Source: Arthrobacter sp. ATA002 | Lineage (GTDB): Bacteria; Actinomycetota; Actinomycetes; Actinomycetales; Micrococcaceae | DNA: 64,000 nucleotides | Assembly (NCBI RefSeq): GCF_026898095.1 | Contig: NZ_CP114015.1 | Location: 1 to 64,000, forward strand | Reading direction: 5' to 3' | Part shown: piece after piece, positions 50,691 through 60,528 of the stretch | Layout of the letters: the number at the start of each line of letters is the position of its first letter | Position numbering within the stretch: position 1 is the first letter of the stretch | The notes under the pieces: model-generated | What the model saw: the letters and a program-made list of their open reading frames with translations, nothing else | Databases searched by the model: none | What the model was told of the DNA's origin: nothing | Program-made: the position numbers and the translations under genes

Positions 50691-51616
50691 ATGCGCATTG
50701 TCATCACGGATTGTGATCATAAAGACATAGCCATAGAGGAACAGGTTGCGGCTGAGGCCGGCTTGATGATTCGACTCGAGAACTGCCGAACTGAGGATGA
50801 AGTGATAGCGCAGTGCGCCGATGCCGACGCTCTACTGGTGCAGTATGCCCCGGTCACAGCACGGGTCCTCGCTGCTCTGCCGAACCTACGTGTTATTAGC
50901 CGTTATGGTGTCGGCGTGGACACCATAGATGTGGCGACCGCGGAGCAAAGCGGCGTAGCGGTCATGAACGTGCCACACTATTGCACGGATGAAGTCAGTG
51001 ACCATGCAATTGCACTCCTCCTTACCTTGGCCCGCGGAACGTCGAAATACGACCGCTTGGTCCGAGAAGGTGTCTGGGACGCAGCCGCAGCAAGACCCCT
51101 TTACAGGATTCGTGGGAGGGTTCTCGGCATCATAGGTTACGGAGCCATCGGCCAAGCAGTTGCCCGCAAGGCCACCGCTTTGGGATATGAAGTCGTAGCC
51201 CACGACGTGGCATTTGAGCCCGGCTCCATAGCCGCGGACGGAACGCCGATGCTGGCTCTGGAGGATCTACTCGTGCATGCCCATGCGGTGACGCTGCACG
51301 CGCCGCATGTTCCCTCCACTCATCACCTGCTGAACACCGCGCGCATGCGTCTGATGCGCCCCGACGCCATCTTGGTCAATACTGCGCGGGGCGCGCTCAT
51401 CGATTCGGAGGCTTTAGCGGACGTTCTCGAAGAAGGGCACCTCGCCGGCGTGGCGCTGGATGTCTTGGAAGCAGAGCCTCCGGTTGCAGGGGACCGTCTT
51501 CTACGCCATCCGCGAGTGGTGCTCACCCTCACATCGGCTGGTACTCAGAAGAAGCTGAGAAGGAGCTAAAGGAAACCTGTATCCGCAATGTCATAAATGT
51601 GCTCCTAACCGGTTAG
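50691..51616 (+). CDS. D-isomer-specific 2-hydroxyacid dehydrogenase (CtBP-like), frameshifted at the C-terminus
   Basis: The protein has the family's NAD-binding core GRVLGIIGYGAIGQAVARKATALGYEVVAHDV, the catalytic Arg region ILVNTARGALIDSEALADVLEEGHLAGVALDVLEAEPP and the Glu. At about 51533 ACCCTCACATC lacks one C; with it the catalytic-His segment reads TPHIGWYSEEAEKELKETC and the protein ends at 51616 with about 308 aa. As given it ends 15 codons early in another frame. GWYSEEA resembles CtBP-like reductases of 2-keto acids. It is the last gene of the catabolic operon. Confidence 0.88.
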
Positions 51617-51650
51617 GTAGCACGCGCTGATGCGACACGGTTAGTCCAGC

Positions 51651-51686
51651 ACCGGGGGCCTTTCCTGCTCATGACGGGAGGCCCCC
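51651..51686 (+). terminator. Hairpin after the catabolic operon
   Basis: GGGGGCCT and AGGCCCCC, about 35 bases downstream of the dehydrogenase stop, can form a GC-rich stem. The loop is about 18 bases. It probably helps to end transcription. Confidence 0.55.
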
Positions 51687-51710
51687 ACAGGAGGCGTGGG
51701 GTTATGTACT

Positions 51711-51755
51711 GTGCAAAGGTGCTGTCGGGAATACTGCCCGACAGCACCTTTGCAC
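51711..51755. terminator. Perfect 19-bp inverted repeat, terminator-like
   Basis: The arms 51711-51729 (starting GTGCAAAGGTGCTG) and 51737-51755 are exact reverse complements around the 7-base loop AATACTG, followed by GTTTCTG. It lies in the 346-base gap after the catabolic operon; nothing else in that gap looks coding. The geometry (long perfect arms, 7-base loop) matches the repeat at 28464-28514. Confidence 0.8.
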
Positions 51756-51962
51756 GTTTCTGTTGGTCCCCGATACAACCGAGGACAACTACGTGGTCTA
51801 TGCCCGCCTTGCCCCGTAGGTGGCGGCCCGGCAATCTCTTGGCGCAGTAATTTGCGCCCGGTACCCATCCCGCGGCCCGGCCAGCCCGAAGCACCCTTAA
51901 CCCCGGGCCACACCGAGCGCCCGGGCGGCGCCGGCTGCGGCCGGCTGCGGAAAGGGCTGGCC

Positions 51963-52463
51963 ATGGAACATCACCCCCGGCGTCCCGAACAGGAGCACAC
52001 CGTGGAATCGGTCTGGGACTATCCCCGGCCGCCGCGCATCGAACCAACCGAAGAACACATCCAGGTGTTCCTCGGCGGGCAGCTGATCGCAGACACCACA
52101 TCCGCCGTCCGCGTCCTCGAAACCAGCCATCCGCCGGTGTACTACATTCCGCTGGAGGACTTCGCCCCGGACTGCCTCATTCCTGCCAGCGGGTCCAGCT
52201 GGTGCGAGTACAAGGGGCAGGACTCCTACTTCGACGTCGTAGCCGGAAACACCCGGGCCGGCCGGGCGGCGTGGACCTATCCCGACCCGGTTCCGGGATA
52301 GGGCCTCCTGGCGAGCCGGGCCGCCGTGTACCCGGGGAAAATGGACCGCTGCACCGTGGACGGCGAGGAGGTCCAGGCGCAGGAGGGCGACTTCTACGGC
52401 GGCTGGATCACCGGACGCATCACCGGACCGTTCAAGGGAGCGCCGGGCACCGGCGGCTGGTGA
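51963..52463 (+). pseudogene. DUF427 family gene with an in-frame stop codon
   Basis: The frame from ATG 51963 shows DUF427 sequence: VESVWDYPRPPRIEPTEEHIQVFLGGQLIADTTSAVRVLETSHPPVYYIPLEDF, then SWCEYKGQDSYFDVVAGNTRAGRAAWTYPDPVPG. A TAG at 52299-52301 stops it, but the same frame then continues with GLLASRAAVYPGKMDRCTVDGEEVQAQEGDFYGGWITGRITGPFKGAPGTGGW to 52463, matching the second half of the domain. The codon was probably TAC (Tyr). Unlike most breaks here it is a substitution. Real decay or a base error cannot be separated. Confidence 0.8.
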
Positions 52464-52478
52464 CACCCGGATACGGCA

Positions 52479-52517
52479 AAAGCCGGCAACCCCCCAGGTG
52501 CGGGGCGCCGGCTTTCG
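52479..52517. terminator. Terminator between the DUF427 and DUF3151 genes
   Basis: AAAAGCCGGC pairs with GCCGGCTTT across a loop containing CCCCCCAGGTGCGGGGC, itself partly paired. It serves two convergent genes. Confidence 0.75.
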
Positions 52518-52525
52518 CCGCTTAG

Positions 52526-52953
52526 TTAGGACTCGCGGCCCTCGATGGCGATCTTCGCCTGCGGGTCCGACTCATTCAGGAACTTGGTGATCCGGTCCAC
52601 TTCCTCGGCTTCGCCGATGGCCGCTGCGGCCCGGCCCAGCGCATAGAGCGACCGCAGGAATCCCTGGTTCGGCACGTGCTCCCAGGGGATGGGGCCGGCG
52701 CCGCGCCAGCCGGAGCGGCGCAGCGCGTCGAGCCCGCGGTGGTAGCCGACGCGGGCGTAGGCATAGGACTCGATGGTGCGGCCTTCGTCGAAGGCTTCAT
52801 CGGCAAGGATCGCCCACACCTGCGAGGAGGTGGGGTGCTTCGCTGCCAGGTCCACGGCTTCGTCTCCGGCTTCCAGGCGTGCGACGACGTCGGACTCCTC
52901 AGGCAGGTACGTGGGCTCGGGGCCGAGGAGGTTCTTGCGGAATTCATCTGACA

Positions 52954-52954
<1 letters not shown>
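52526..52954 (-). CDS. DUF3151 family protein
   Basis: The 142-aa protein starts MSDEFRKNLLGPEPTYLPEESDVVARLEAGDEAVDLAAKHPTSSQVWAILADEAF and continues with ESYAYARVGYHRGLDALRRSGWRGAGPIPWEHVPNQGFLRSLYALGRAA, the full DUF3151 pattern. The function is unknown, but the gene commonly follows fba in Actinobacteria, as here, where the fba stop and this start overlap (TAATG). Confidence 0.92.
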
Positions 52955-53972
<1,018 letters not shown>

Positions 53973-54116
53973 GCTGACTCCTCGTGAAAGGTTGATCTAC
54001 GGCAGGGCCAGGGCCCTCATTGGCTTCCTCCATCCTAGCCACAAGACGGCTTCAGGCATCAGGTCATGTCACCGGATAACGGCCGCCGGGCCAGGACCGC
54101 GCTGCGGAAGGGCAGT

Positions 54117-54809
54117 TCAGTTCACGCGCTGGCCAAAAACATGGCGCCGCACCCACCCGTGCATGGCAATCGCCGCGGCCGCCGAGGCGTTCATGGACCG
54201 GGTGGATCCGAACTGGGCAATGGAAAGCGTCGCATCCGCCGCGGCATGCACTTCCGGGGTCAGGCCCGGGCCCTCCTGCCCGAACACCAGCACGCAGTTT
54301 TCCGGCAGTTCGTAGGTCTCCAGCGGCACCGAGTCGGGGAAATTGTCGATCCCGATGATGTGCAGCCCCTCGCCCTGCGCCCACTCGACGAACTCCTCCA
54401 CCGTGGGGTGGTGGCGCACATGCTGGTAGCGGTCGGTGACCATCGCGCCGCGCCGGTTCCACCGCCGTCGTCCGATGATGTGCACTTCCCGAGCCATGAA
54501 GGCATTGGCGGTGCGGACCACGGAGCCGATGTTCAGGTCATGCTGCCAGTTTTCGATCGCCACGTGGAACGGATGCCGCTTTGCATCCAGGTCGGCCACG
54601 ATGGAGTCGTGTTTCCAGTACCGGTACTGGTCCACCACGTTGCGGGTATCCCCGGTGGCCAGCAGTTCCGGGTCCCAGTGTTCACCTTCGGGCAGCGGGC
54701 CTTCCCATGGCCCGACGCCGATCCGGGGGCCGGCTGCCGCGTCGGGCAGTTCCACTGTGTCGGTTGTTAGCCCGGGGTTCTCCGGCAATTGTTCAACGCT
54801 GTCTATCAC
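54117..54809 (-). CDS. SpoU/TrmH-family RNA 2'-O-methyltransferase
   Basis: The 230-aa protein contains the SPOUT knot motifs: HVAIENWQHDLNIGSVVRTANAFMAREVHIIGRRRWNRRGAMVTDRYQH (motif 1 with N and R), LVFGQEGPGLTPEVHAAADATLSIAQFGSTRSMNASAAAAIAMHGWVRR (motifs 2 and 3 in the SAM-binding knot). It methylates a ribose in tRNA or rRNA; the target position is not evident. The GTG start is used. It is upstream of fba on the same strand, with 144 bases between. Confidence 0.88.
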   Translation of the reverse strand: MIDSVEQLPENPGLTTDTVELPDAAAGPRIGVGPWEGPLPEGEHWDPELLATGDTRNVVDQYRYWKHDSIVADLDAKRHPFHVAIENWQHDLNIGSVVRTANAFMAREVHIIGRRRWNRRGAMVTDRYQHVRHHPTVEEFVEWAQGEGLHIIGIDNFPDSVPLETYELPENCVLVFGQEGPGLTPEVHAAADATLSIAQFGSTRSMNASAAAAIAMHGWVRRHVFGQRVN

Positions 54810-54899
54810 CCTTCAAGCCTAAGGTGAAAGACTGGGACGCAGAATCACAGGCAACAGCGGCCCGGGGAAAGCCCGGCGCAGGTTAGGAAAAGGAACAGC

Positions 54900-55691
54900 G
54901 TGGGCGAAAACGAGAACATTGAATGCTGGCTGACGGACATGGACGGAGTCCTGGTCCACGAAAACCATCCCATTCCGGGAGCAGCCGAACTCATTGAACG
55001 CTGGGTGTCCACCTCCAAGCGGTTCCTGGTGCTGACCAACAACTCGATCTACACCCCGCGCGACCTCGCCGCCCGGCTCCGCGCCTCCGGCCTGGAGGTG
55101 CCCGAGGAAAACCTGTGGACCTCCGCCCTGGCGACCGCTGAGTTCCTCAAGGACCAGGTCAAGAACACCGGCTCGCCCGGCCGCTGCTTCGTGGTCGGCG
55201 AGGCCGGCCTGACGACGGCGCTGCATGAGGCCGGCATGATCCTGACCGACACGGCACCGGACTATGTGGTGCTGGGCGAGACCCGCACCTATTCCTTCGG
55301 CACCATCACCAAGGCCATCCGGCTGATCCTGGACGGCGCCCGCTTCATCGCGACGAACCCCGACGTCACCGGGCCGTCACAGGAGGGGCCGCTGCCGGCC
55401 ACCGGCGCCATAGCCGCCCTGATCACTGCAGCCACCAACATGGAGCCCTATATTGTGGGCAAGCCGAATCCCATGATGTTCCGTTCCGCCATGCGCAAGA
55501 TCGACGCGCATTCGGAGACCACCGCCATGATCGGGGACCGGATGGACACCGACATCGTGGCCGGCATCGAAGCCGGGCTGCACACGGTGCTGGTCCTCAC
55601 CGGCATCACGCAGCGCGAAGACATCAACCGCTATCCCTTCCGGCCCACCCAGATCATGAATTCGGTGGCCGACCTCATCGAGACCGTCTAG
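54900..55691 (+). CDS. HAD-IIA phosphatase (NagD/PGP-like)
   Basis: The 263-aa protein starts at GTG (MGENENIECWLTDMDGVLVHENHPIPGAAELIERW). Motif I is DMDGVL, motif II is FLVLTNNS, the cap lies between, and motif IV is GKPNPMMFRSA with MIGDRMDTDIVAGIEAGLHTVLVLTGI. NagD-type enzymes dephosphorylate nucleotides or damaged metabolites such as 2-phosphoglycolate. The substrate is unknown. It converges with an alpha/beta hydrolase; their stop codons interlock at TCTAGA. Confidence 0.9.
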   Translation: MGENENIECWLTDMDGVLVHENHPIPGAAELIERWVSTSKRFLVLTNNSIYTPRDLAARLRASGLEVPEENLWTSALATAEFLKDQVKNTGSPGRCFVVGEAGLTTALHEAGMILTDTAPDYVVLGETRTYSFGTITKAIRLILDGARFIATNPDVTGPSQEGPLPATGAIAALITAATNMEPYIVGKPNPMMFRSAMRKIDAHSETTAMIGDRMDTDIVAGIEAGLHTVLVLTGITQREDINRYPFRPTQIMNSVADLIETV

Positions 55692-56688
55692 AACACGGAC
55701 TTCAGCCCGCCGCCCAGCTCCGGCGGGGAGTGCAGCCGCAGCACCTCGCGCACCACGTCCTGGTAGACGCCGGGGTTCCACTGCGGGCTGGCGTGGGCGG
55801 GCCGGGCGCCCTGGTGACCAGGGACGTGGAGACCATGTTGCCGGGGAAGGCCGCCGCCCACTCGTACTTCGCGCCGAAGTAATTGACCGTCCGGTCCTCC
55901 GGGTTGCCAATGAACGCCAGCGACGTGTTGCCCAGGGCGCCGGAGTACAGCCGCACGTCGTAATGGTAGATATAGGACGCCTCGGCCTGGATCAGGGTGG
56001 TCGACGGCGCCAGCGGGGAGAGCTGCTCGAGCGTCTGGTCCATCACGGTTTCCCAGGTCCGCTCATCCTTGTGCAGGACCCGCTCCCCCAGCTCATAGCC
56101 TCCGCGCAGCACGCTGGGAATGCGGTAGCCGGCGTCGTACAGGGCCGCCACGCCCGTGAACATGGCCCGGTCCAGAACATCCTGGGCACCGGCCGGGCTG
56201 GAGTCCAGGATGATGAGTTCGACGGCGACGCCCCGCTCGAGCAGCCGGGCCGCCACTTCCACGGCGAGCATTCCGCCGAAGCTGTGCCCGTAGAAGTACA
56301 CGCGGCGCAGCTGGTGGTTGCGGATGTAGCGGAACACGGCGGCGACGATGTCATCGACGTCCAGGCCAAGGTTGGAGTACCCGACGCCGGCCAGCTGCCC
56401 GCGCGACGCCAGCACCGGGCGCAGCGAATTCAGGATCCAGACCGTTTCCTCCCAGCTGGTCTTATACCCGGGAAAGAGGAACCAGGACGCGGACGGAAAG
56501 CGCCGCTCGGCGTCGTCGTCGCGCACGCGCAGAATCTCCAGGTCCTCGCGGTACCGCTGGATTTGGCGCGTGACAAAGAGATCCGCGGCCAGGGTCAGGC
56601 CCAGCACGCTGCCGGCCAGGAAACGGCGGCGGGAAAACCGTTTCAGGTTCTCCGCGGAGCGCAGGAAGTCGGCCGGGTCCATACTCAT
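55688..56688 (-). CDS. Membrane-anchored or exported alpha/beta hydrolase, frameshifted at the C-terminus
   Basis: The protein has a signal-anchor near the start (RRRFLAGSVLGLTLAADLFV) with an arginine pair reminiscent of a Tat signal. The hydrolase core has FLFPGYKTSWEETVWIL, YFYGHSFGGMLAVEVAARLLERGVAVELIILDSSPAG, with the nucleophile in GHSFGG. At about 55812 one G is missing; the corrected end reads RPAHASPQWNPGVYQDVVREVLRLHSPPELGGG and stops at 55688, about 333 aa. The His of AHAS is a candidate for the catalytic triad and falls beyond the frameshift. The substrate is unknown. Confidence 0.83.
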
Positions 56689-56739
56689 GCCTGACCGGTT
56701 CCGGGATCGGGCAGTGCGCGGGCCGCCTGGTGCCCGGCC

Positions 56740-57309
56740 TTAGTCCAGGCCCAGTTCATCCTTGCCAAAGGCGTACAGGTACGGGACGCCCGCTTCGGCC
56801 TCAATGCGCTCCTTGGACCCCGTGTCCCGGTCCACAATCACTGCCACGGCAACCACGTTGCCGCCGGCGCGCCGCACGCCTTCCACCGCGGCCAGCGCCG
56901 AGCCTCCGGTGGTGGAGGTGTCTTCCAGGACCACGACGTTGCGGCCGGCAACATCGGGCCCCTCGACCTGGCGCCCCATGCCGTAGGACTTCTGCGCCTT
57001 GCGCACGACAAAGGCGTCAACGGGCCGTCCGGCACGGGCTCCGGCGTGCATCAGGGCGGTGGCCACCGGGTCTGCGCCCATCGTCAGACCGCCGGCGCTT
57101 TCGAAGGAAATTCCGGCGCGGTCGATCAGGTCCAGCATCACCTCGCCCACCAGCTGTGACGCCTCATGGTGCAGTGTGACCCGGCGCAGGTCAATGTAGT
57201 AGTCGGCTTCCGCGCCGGAGGACAGGGTCACCTTGCCGCGGACCACGGCCAGTTCGCTGATCAGATCCAGGAGGCGGGCACGGGCGGCAGGCAGAACGGG
57301 CGCAGTCAT
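56740..57309 (-). CDS. pyrE: Orotate phosphoribosyltransferase
   Basis: The 189-aa enzyme adds the ribose phosphate of PRPP to orotate in pyrimidine synthesis. The sequence [74 protein letters not shown] and the PRPP loop [22 protein letters not shown] are all typical. The ATG at 57309 is preferred to longer readings. It follows the hydrolase upstream on the same strand and is divergent from nadE. Confidence 0.96.
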   Translation of the reverse strand: MTAPVLPAARARLLDLISELAVVRGKVTLSSGAEADYYIDLRRVTLHHEASQLVGEVMLDLIDRAGISFESAGGLTMGADPVATALMHAGARAGRPVDAFVVRKAQKSYGMGRQVEGPDVAGRNVVVLEDTSTTGGSALAAVEGVRRAGGNVVAVAVIVDRDTGSKERIEAEAGVPYLYAFGKDELGLD

Positions 57310-57376
57310 GGCCTCAATCCTAGCCGAGCCCGCCTTTCTCCACCGTGGATGTGACAGGAGATATAGGGTGGAGGGC

Positions 57377-58201
57377 ATGCGCCAACTACAAGCTGAAATC
57401 ATCGCGGAAATGGGCGTGCAGCCCGACATCGACGCCAAGGCCGAGATCCGTCGGCGGGTGGACTTCCTCAAGTCCTACGCCGTGGCCTCCCACACCGGCG
57501 GATTTGTGCTGGGTATCAGCGGCGGCCTGGATTCCACGCTCGCCGGGCGGCTGGCCCAGCTTGCCGTCGACGAGCTCACGGCCGAAGGCACCGAGTCGCA
57601 GTTCATTGCGCTGCGCCTGCCCTATCAGGTCCAGCACGACGAAGCGGACGCCCAGGCGGCCCTCGAATTCATCCGGCCCACTCAGGCCTGGGTCTACAAC
57701 GTTGCTCCGGCCGTGGACGGCTACGAGGACGAGTACGTCAAGATGAGCGGGGAACGGATCAGCGACTTCAACAAGGGCAACATCAAGGCCCGCGCCCGGA
57801 TGACCGCCCAGTACGCGGTCGCCGGCCAGCACAACCTGCTGGTCATCGGCACTGACCACGGCGCGGAATCCGTCACCGGGTTCTTCACCAAATACGGCGA
57901 CGGCGGGGCCGACATCCTGCCGCTCTTTGGGCTGAACAAGCGCCAGAACCGGCAGCTGCTGGCCGAGCTGGGCGCCCCGGAGAGCCTCGTGAAGAAGGCT
58001 CCCACCGCGGATCTGCTGGACGACGCCCCCGGCCAGACCGATGAAACGGAGCTGGGCATCAGCTACGACACCATCGACGACTACCTTGAGGGCCGCGACG
58101 TTCCGGCGGACGCCGCCGAGAAAATCGAACGCCGTTTCCTGATGACCCGGCACAAGCGCACGGTGCCGGTCAGCATCCTGGACACGTGGTGGAAGCCCTG
58201 A
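57377..58201 (+). CDS. nadE: Ammonia-dependent NAD synthetase
   Basis: The 274-aa protein has the ATP pyrophosphatase loop [15 protein letters not shown], then [76 protein letters not shown] and [22 protein letters not shown]. It lacks the glutaminase domain, so it uses free ammonia, as in the Bacillus/E. coli type. A GTG nine bases upstream is an alternative start. Confidence 0.96.
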   Translation: MRQLQAEIIAEMGVQPDIDAKAEIRRRVDFLKSYAVASHTGGFVLGISGGLDSTLAGRLAQLAVDELTAEGTESQFIALRLPYQVQHDEADAQAALEFIRPTQAWVYNVAPAVDGYEDEYVKMSGERISDFNKGNIKARARMTAQYAVAGQHNLLVIGTDHGAESVTGFFTKYGDGGADILPLFGLNKRQNRQLLAELGAPESLVKKAPTADLLDDAPGQTDETELGISYDTIDDYLEGRDVPADAAEKIERRFLMTRHKRTVPVSILDTWWKP

Positions 58202-58243
58202 GGCATGCCCTGATCAGACGGCTCATTCGGTAACGTAGCAAGG

Positions 58244-59047
58244 GTGAAGATTGCTACCTGGAATGTGAACTCCATCCGTGCCCGTGCCGACCGCGTGGAA
58301 GCGTGGCTGCAGCGCTCCGACGTCGACGTCCTGGCCATTCAGGAAACCAAGGCCAAGGACGAGAACTTCCCGTGGGAGGTCTTTGAGAACAATGGCTACG
58401 AGGTGGCGCACTTCGGCCTGAGCCAGTGGAACGGCGTCGCCATTGCGTCCCGGGTGGGGCTGGACGACGTCGAGCGCACCTTCCCGGGCCAGCCGCAGTT
58501 CGGCAAGACCGAGGCCACCACCGCGTCCGAGGCGCGCGCCATTGGTGCCACCTGCAACGGGATCCGGATCTGGAGCCTCTACGTGCCCAACGGCCGGGCC
58601 GTCGGGGACCCGCACATGCCCTACAAGCTGCAGTGGCTGGACGTGCTGAAGGACCAGGCCTCAGGCTGGATTAAAGATAACCCGGAGCTGCCGCTGGCCC
58701 TGATGGGCGACTGGAACATCGCGCCGCAGGACGAGGACGTGTGGGACATCGACTGGTTCCGGGCACAGAACGCCACCCATATCACCGAGCCGGAGCGGGC
58801 CGCGTTCCGCGCCTTCCTCGACGCCGGTTTCACCGACGTGGTGCGCCCCTTCACCCCGGGACCCGGGGTGTACACCTACTGGGACTACACCCAGCTGCGT
58901 TTCCCGAAGAAGGAAGGCATGCGCATCGACTTTGTCCTTGGCTCCCCGGCGCTTGCCGCCCGCGTCACCGGCGCCACCATTGACCGCGAAGAACGCAAGG
59001 GCAAGGGCGCCTCGGACCACGCACCCGTCATTGTGGAGCTGGACTGA
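58244..59047 (+). CDS. xth: Exodeoxyribonuclease III
   Basis: The 267-aa AP endonuclease/exonuclease starts MKIATWNVNSIRARADRVEAWLQRSDVDVLAIQETKAKDENFPWEVF, with the metal-binding Asn and Glu, then NGIRIWSLYVPNGR, LMGDWNIAPQDEDVWD and the end RIDFVLGSPALAA..KGKGASDHAPVIVEL with the catalytic Asp-His. It cuts DNA at abasic sites in base-excision repair. The GTG start follows GCAAGG. It is followed after two bases by an unknown gene. Confidence 0.95.
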   Translation: MKIATWNVNSIRARADRVEAWLQRSDVDVLAIQETKAKDENFPWEVFENNGYEVAHFGLSQWNGVAIASRVGLDDVERTFPGQPQFGKTEATTASEARAIGATCNGIRIWSLYVPNGRAVGDPHMPYKLQWLDVLKDQASGWIKDNPELPLALMGDWNIAPQDEDVWDIDWFRAQNATHITEPERAAFRAFLDAGFTDVVRPFTPGPGVYTYWDYTQLRFPKKEGMRIDFVLGSPALAARVTGATIDREERKGKGASDHAPVIVELD

Positions 59048-59049
59048 TT

Positions 59050-59904
59050 GTGAGCGGGAAGCCGCAGCGCTCCCTTTACCGCACGTTCCCGTACGTGTCG
59101 CACCTGCGCGTCTACGAACCGCTCGACGTGTTCGACGACGACCAGCAGCTGGCCATTATGGAGCAGCGGGCGCGCGGGCGCCACGAAACTGAGGTGCTGG
59201 ACCGCAGCGACGCCGTGCGCCGGCTGGTGCGCGCCGTCTCCGATCCCTTCCCGCACAGCACCACCGACCTGGTGCGCGTGCTGCATTATCCCGGCCACGA
59301 GGGAACCACGAGGCGGCTGTACTGCCCCAACCAGCTCGCCGTCCGGACATCGCTGGCCGCGGAGTCGCTCGGGGAGAGCATCCGCGGGCCGCTGGTGGAC
59401 GTCCTGGTACCGGAGGTGGCCCGCGAGGCGCACGCCGCGCGGATCGACCCCGATTCCTTCGCCGATTCCCTTGCCCACCTGCACACCCGGTCGGCGACCT
59501 GGGGCGTTCCGTTTGGCTGGTTCGTGCTGCTGCACGAGGATGACCATTCCGAAGTGGTGGAGGACGACGGCAAGGTCCAGACCGTGCGCCTGAGCGCTCC
59601 CGTTCCCCAGTGCCTGGACCGGGCGAGGCGGGCCACGGCGGCGTTGACGCTGGCCGCACCCGAACTGGACCTGGTCGATGAGCTGGATGAGCTCATCAAC
59701 TGGCTGGAAATCTTCTCCGAGGACGCGGTGCTGGAGCTGGACTACGGTCCGGTGGCGGATTTGGTCTTTCCCGACGACTCGCCCTCGGATGTCCGGCTCG
59801 GGATTGAGTCGCTGGCCGACGGCGACATGACCGGAGCCGCAGCCTCGTACCGCCGGCTGGCCAACCGCTGGATTCCGATCCGTCAGCTGGCCCGCGCCAG
59901 CTGA
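59050..59904 (+). CDS. Conserved hypothetical protein after xth
   Basis: The 284-aa protein starts at GTG (MSGKPQRSLYRTFPYVSHLRVYEPLDVFDDDQQLAIMEQRARGRHETEVLDRSDAVRRLVRAVSDPFPHSTTDLVRVLHYPG). It is acidic overall, has no membrane segment, and has a regular helical C-terminus (ESLADGDMTGAAASYRRLANRWIPIRQLARAS). I do not recognise a domain. It is co-directional with xth and two bases from it, so probably co-transcribed. Confidence 0.75.
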   Translation: MSGKPQRSLYRTFPYVSHLRVYEPLDVFDDDQQLAIMEQRARGRHETEVLDRSDAVRRLVRAVSDPFPHSTTDLVRVLHYPGHEGTTRRLYCPNQLAVRTSLAAESLGESIRGPLVDVLVPEVAREAHAARIDPDSFADSLAHLHTRSATWGVPFGWFVLLHEDDHSEVVEDDGKVQTVRLSAPVPQCLDRARRATAALTLAAPELDLVDELDELINWLEIFSEDAVLELDYGPVADLVFPDDSPSDVRLGIESLADGDMTGAAASYRRLANRWIPIRQLARAS

Positions 59905-59918
59905 TCCCCGGACGGGTC

Positions 59919-60528
59919 CTAGCGGACCCGGTCTTCGCGGTTGAAGCGCAGCCGGCGGCCGCCGTCGATACTGATCAGCACCGGAGTTTCCTGCCCCAGC
60001 GCGGCGTCGAGAGACTCCACCAGGGCGGTGGCGTCGGCGGCAATCAGGTGCGGCGCCGAACCCTGGCGGGGGGTGATGCGGATCCGCAGCGCGGAGCGGC
60101 CGTGCAAGTCGTAGGTACTGACAGCGGCGGACGCCACGTCCGGGTCATCCTGCAGCGCCGTCCGCAGCGCCTGTTCCGCCACGGCCCCGCTGATCGCCAC
60201 CCGCCCCGGGGCGCCGTCGTCGTCGTACTCCGACACCAGGGTGCCGGTCCGTCCGCGGCCCTGCGCCGCGGCCCACAGGATCAGCAGGACGATCGCCACG
60301 ATCATCGCCAGGGCCAGCAGCGGCCAGACCCAGCTCTGGGACTGGCCGGGAAGGGCGGTCTGCGCGCCGAAGTCGTGCATCCGGTCCAGCAGGCCGGGGG
60401 CAAAGACTGCCAGCGGCGGGCCGCTCCCCGTCAAGGCTGATCCACAGCAGTCCGCCGCCGAGGCCGATCAGGATCAGCCCCAGCAGACCGAGCAGCAGGC
60501 GGTTCAGCGACCGCGGAGTCCGGTTCAC
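59919..60528 (-). CDS. AmaP-like alkaline-shock membrane protein, frameshifted
   Basis: The N-terminus (RTPRSLNRLLLGLLGLILIGLGGGLLWI) is a membrane segment; a second one follows (WVWPLLALAMIVAIVLLILWAAAQGRG), then a soluble domain AISGAVAEQALRTALQDDPDVASAAVSTYDLHGRSALRIRITPRQG. Such two-helix proteins act as membrane anchors for Asp23 in Gram-positives. Near 60440 the frame shifts by one base in the sense of an insertion; after correction the length is about 202 aa. It is the last gene of the Asp23 cluster and overlaps the previous gene by four bases (GTGA). Confidence 0.72.

Noticed and set aside
45442-51616. Prophage or transposon as carrier of the catabolic island
   Set aside because: No integrase, transposase, terminal inverted repeats or target duplications are visible; only composition suggests transfer.
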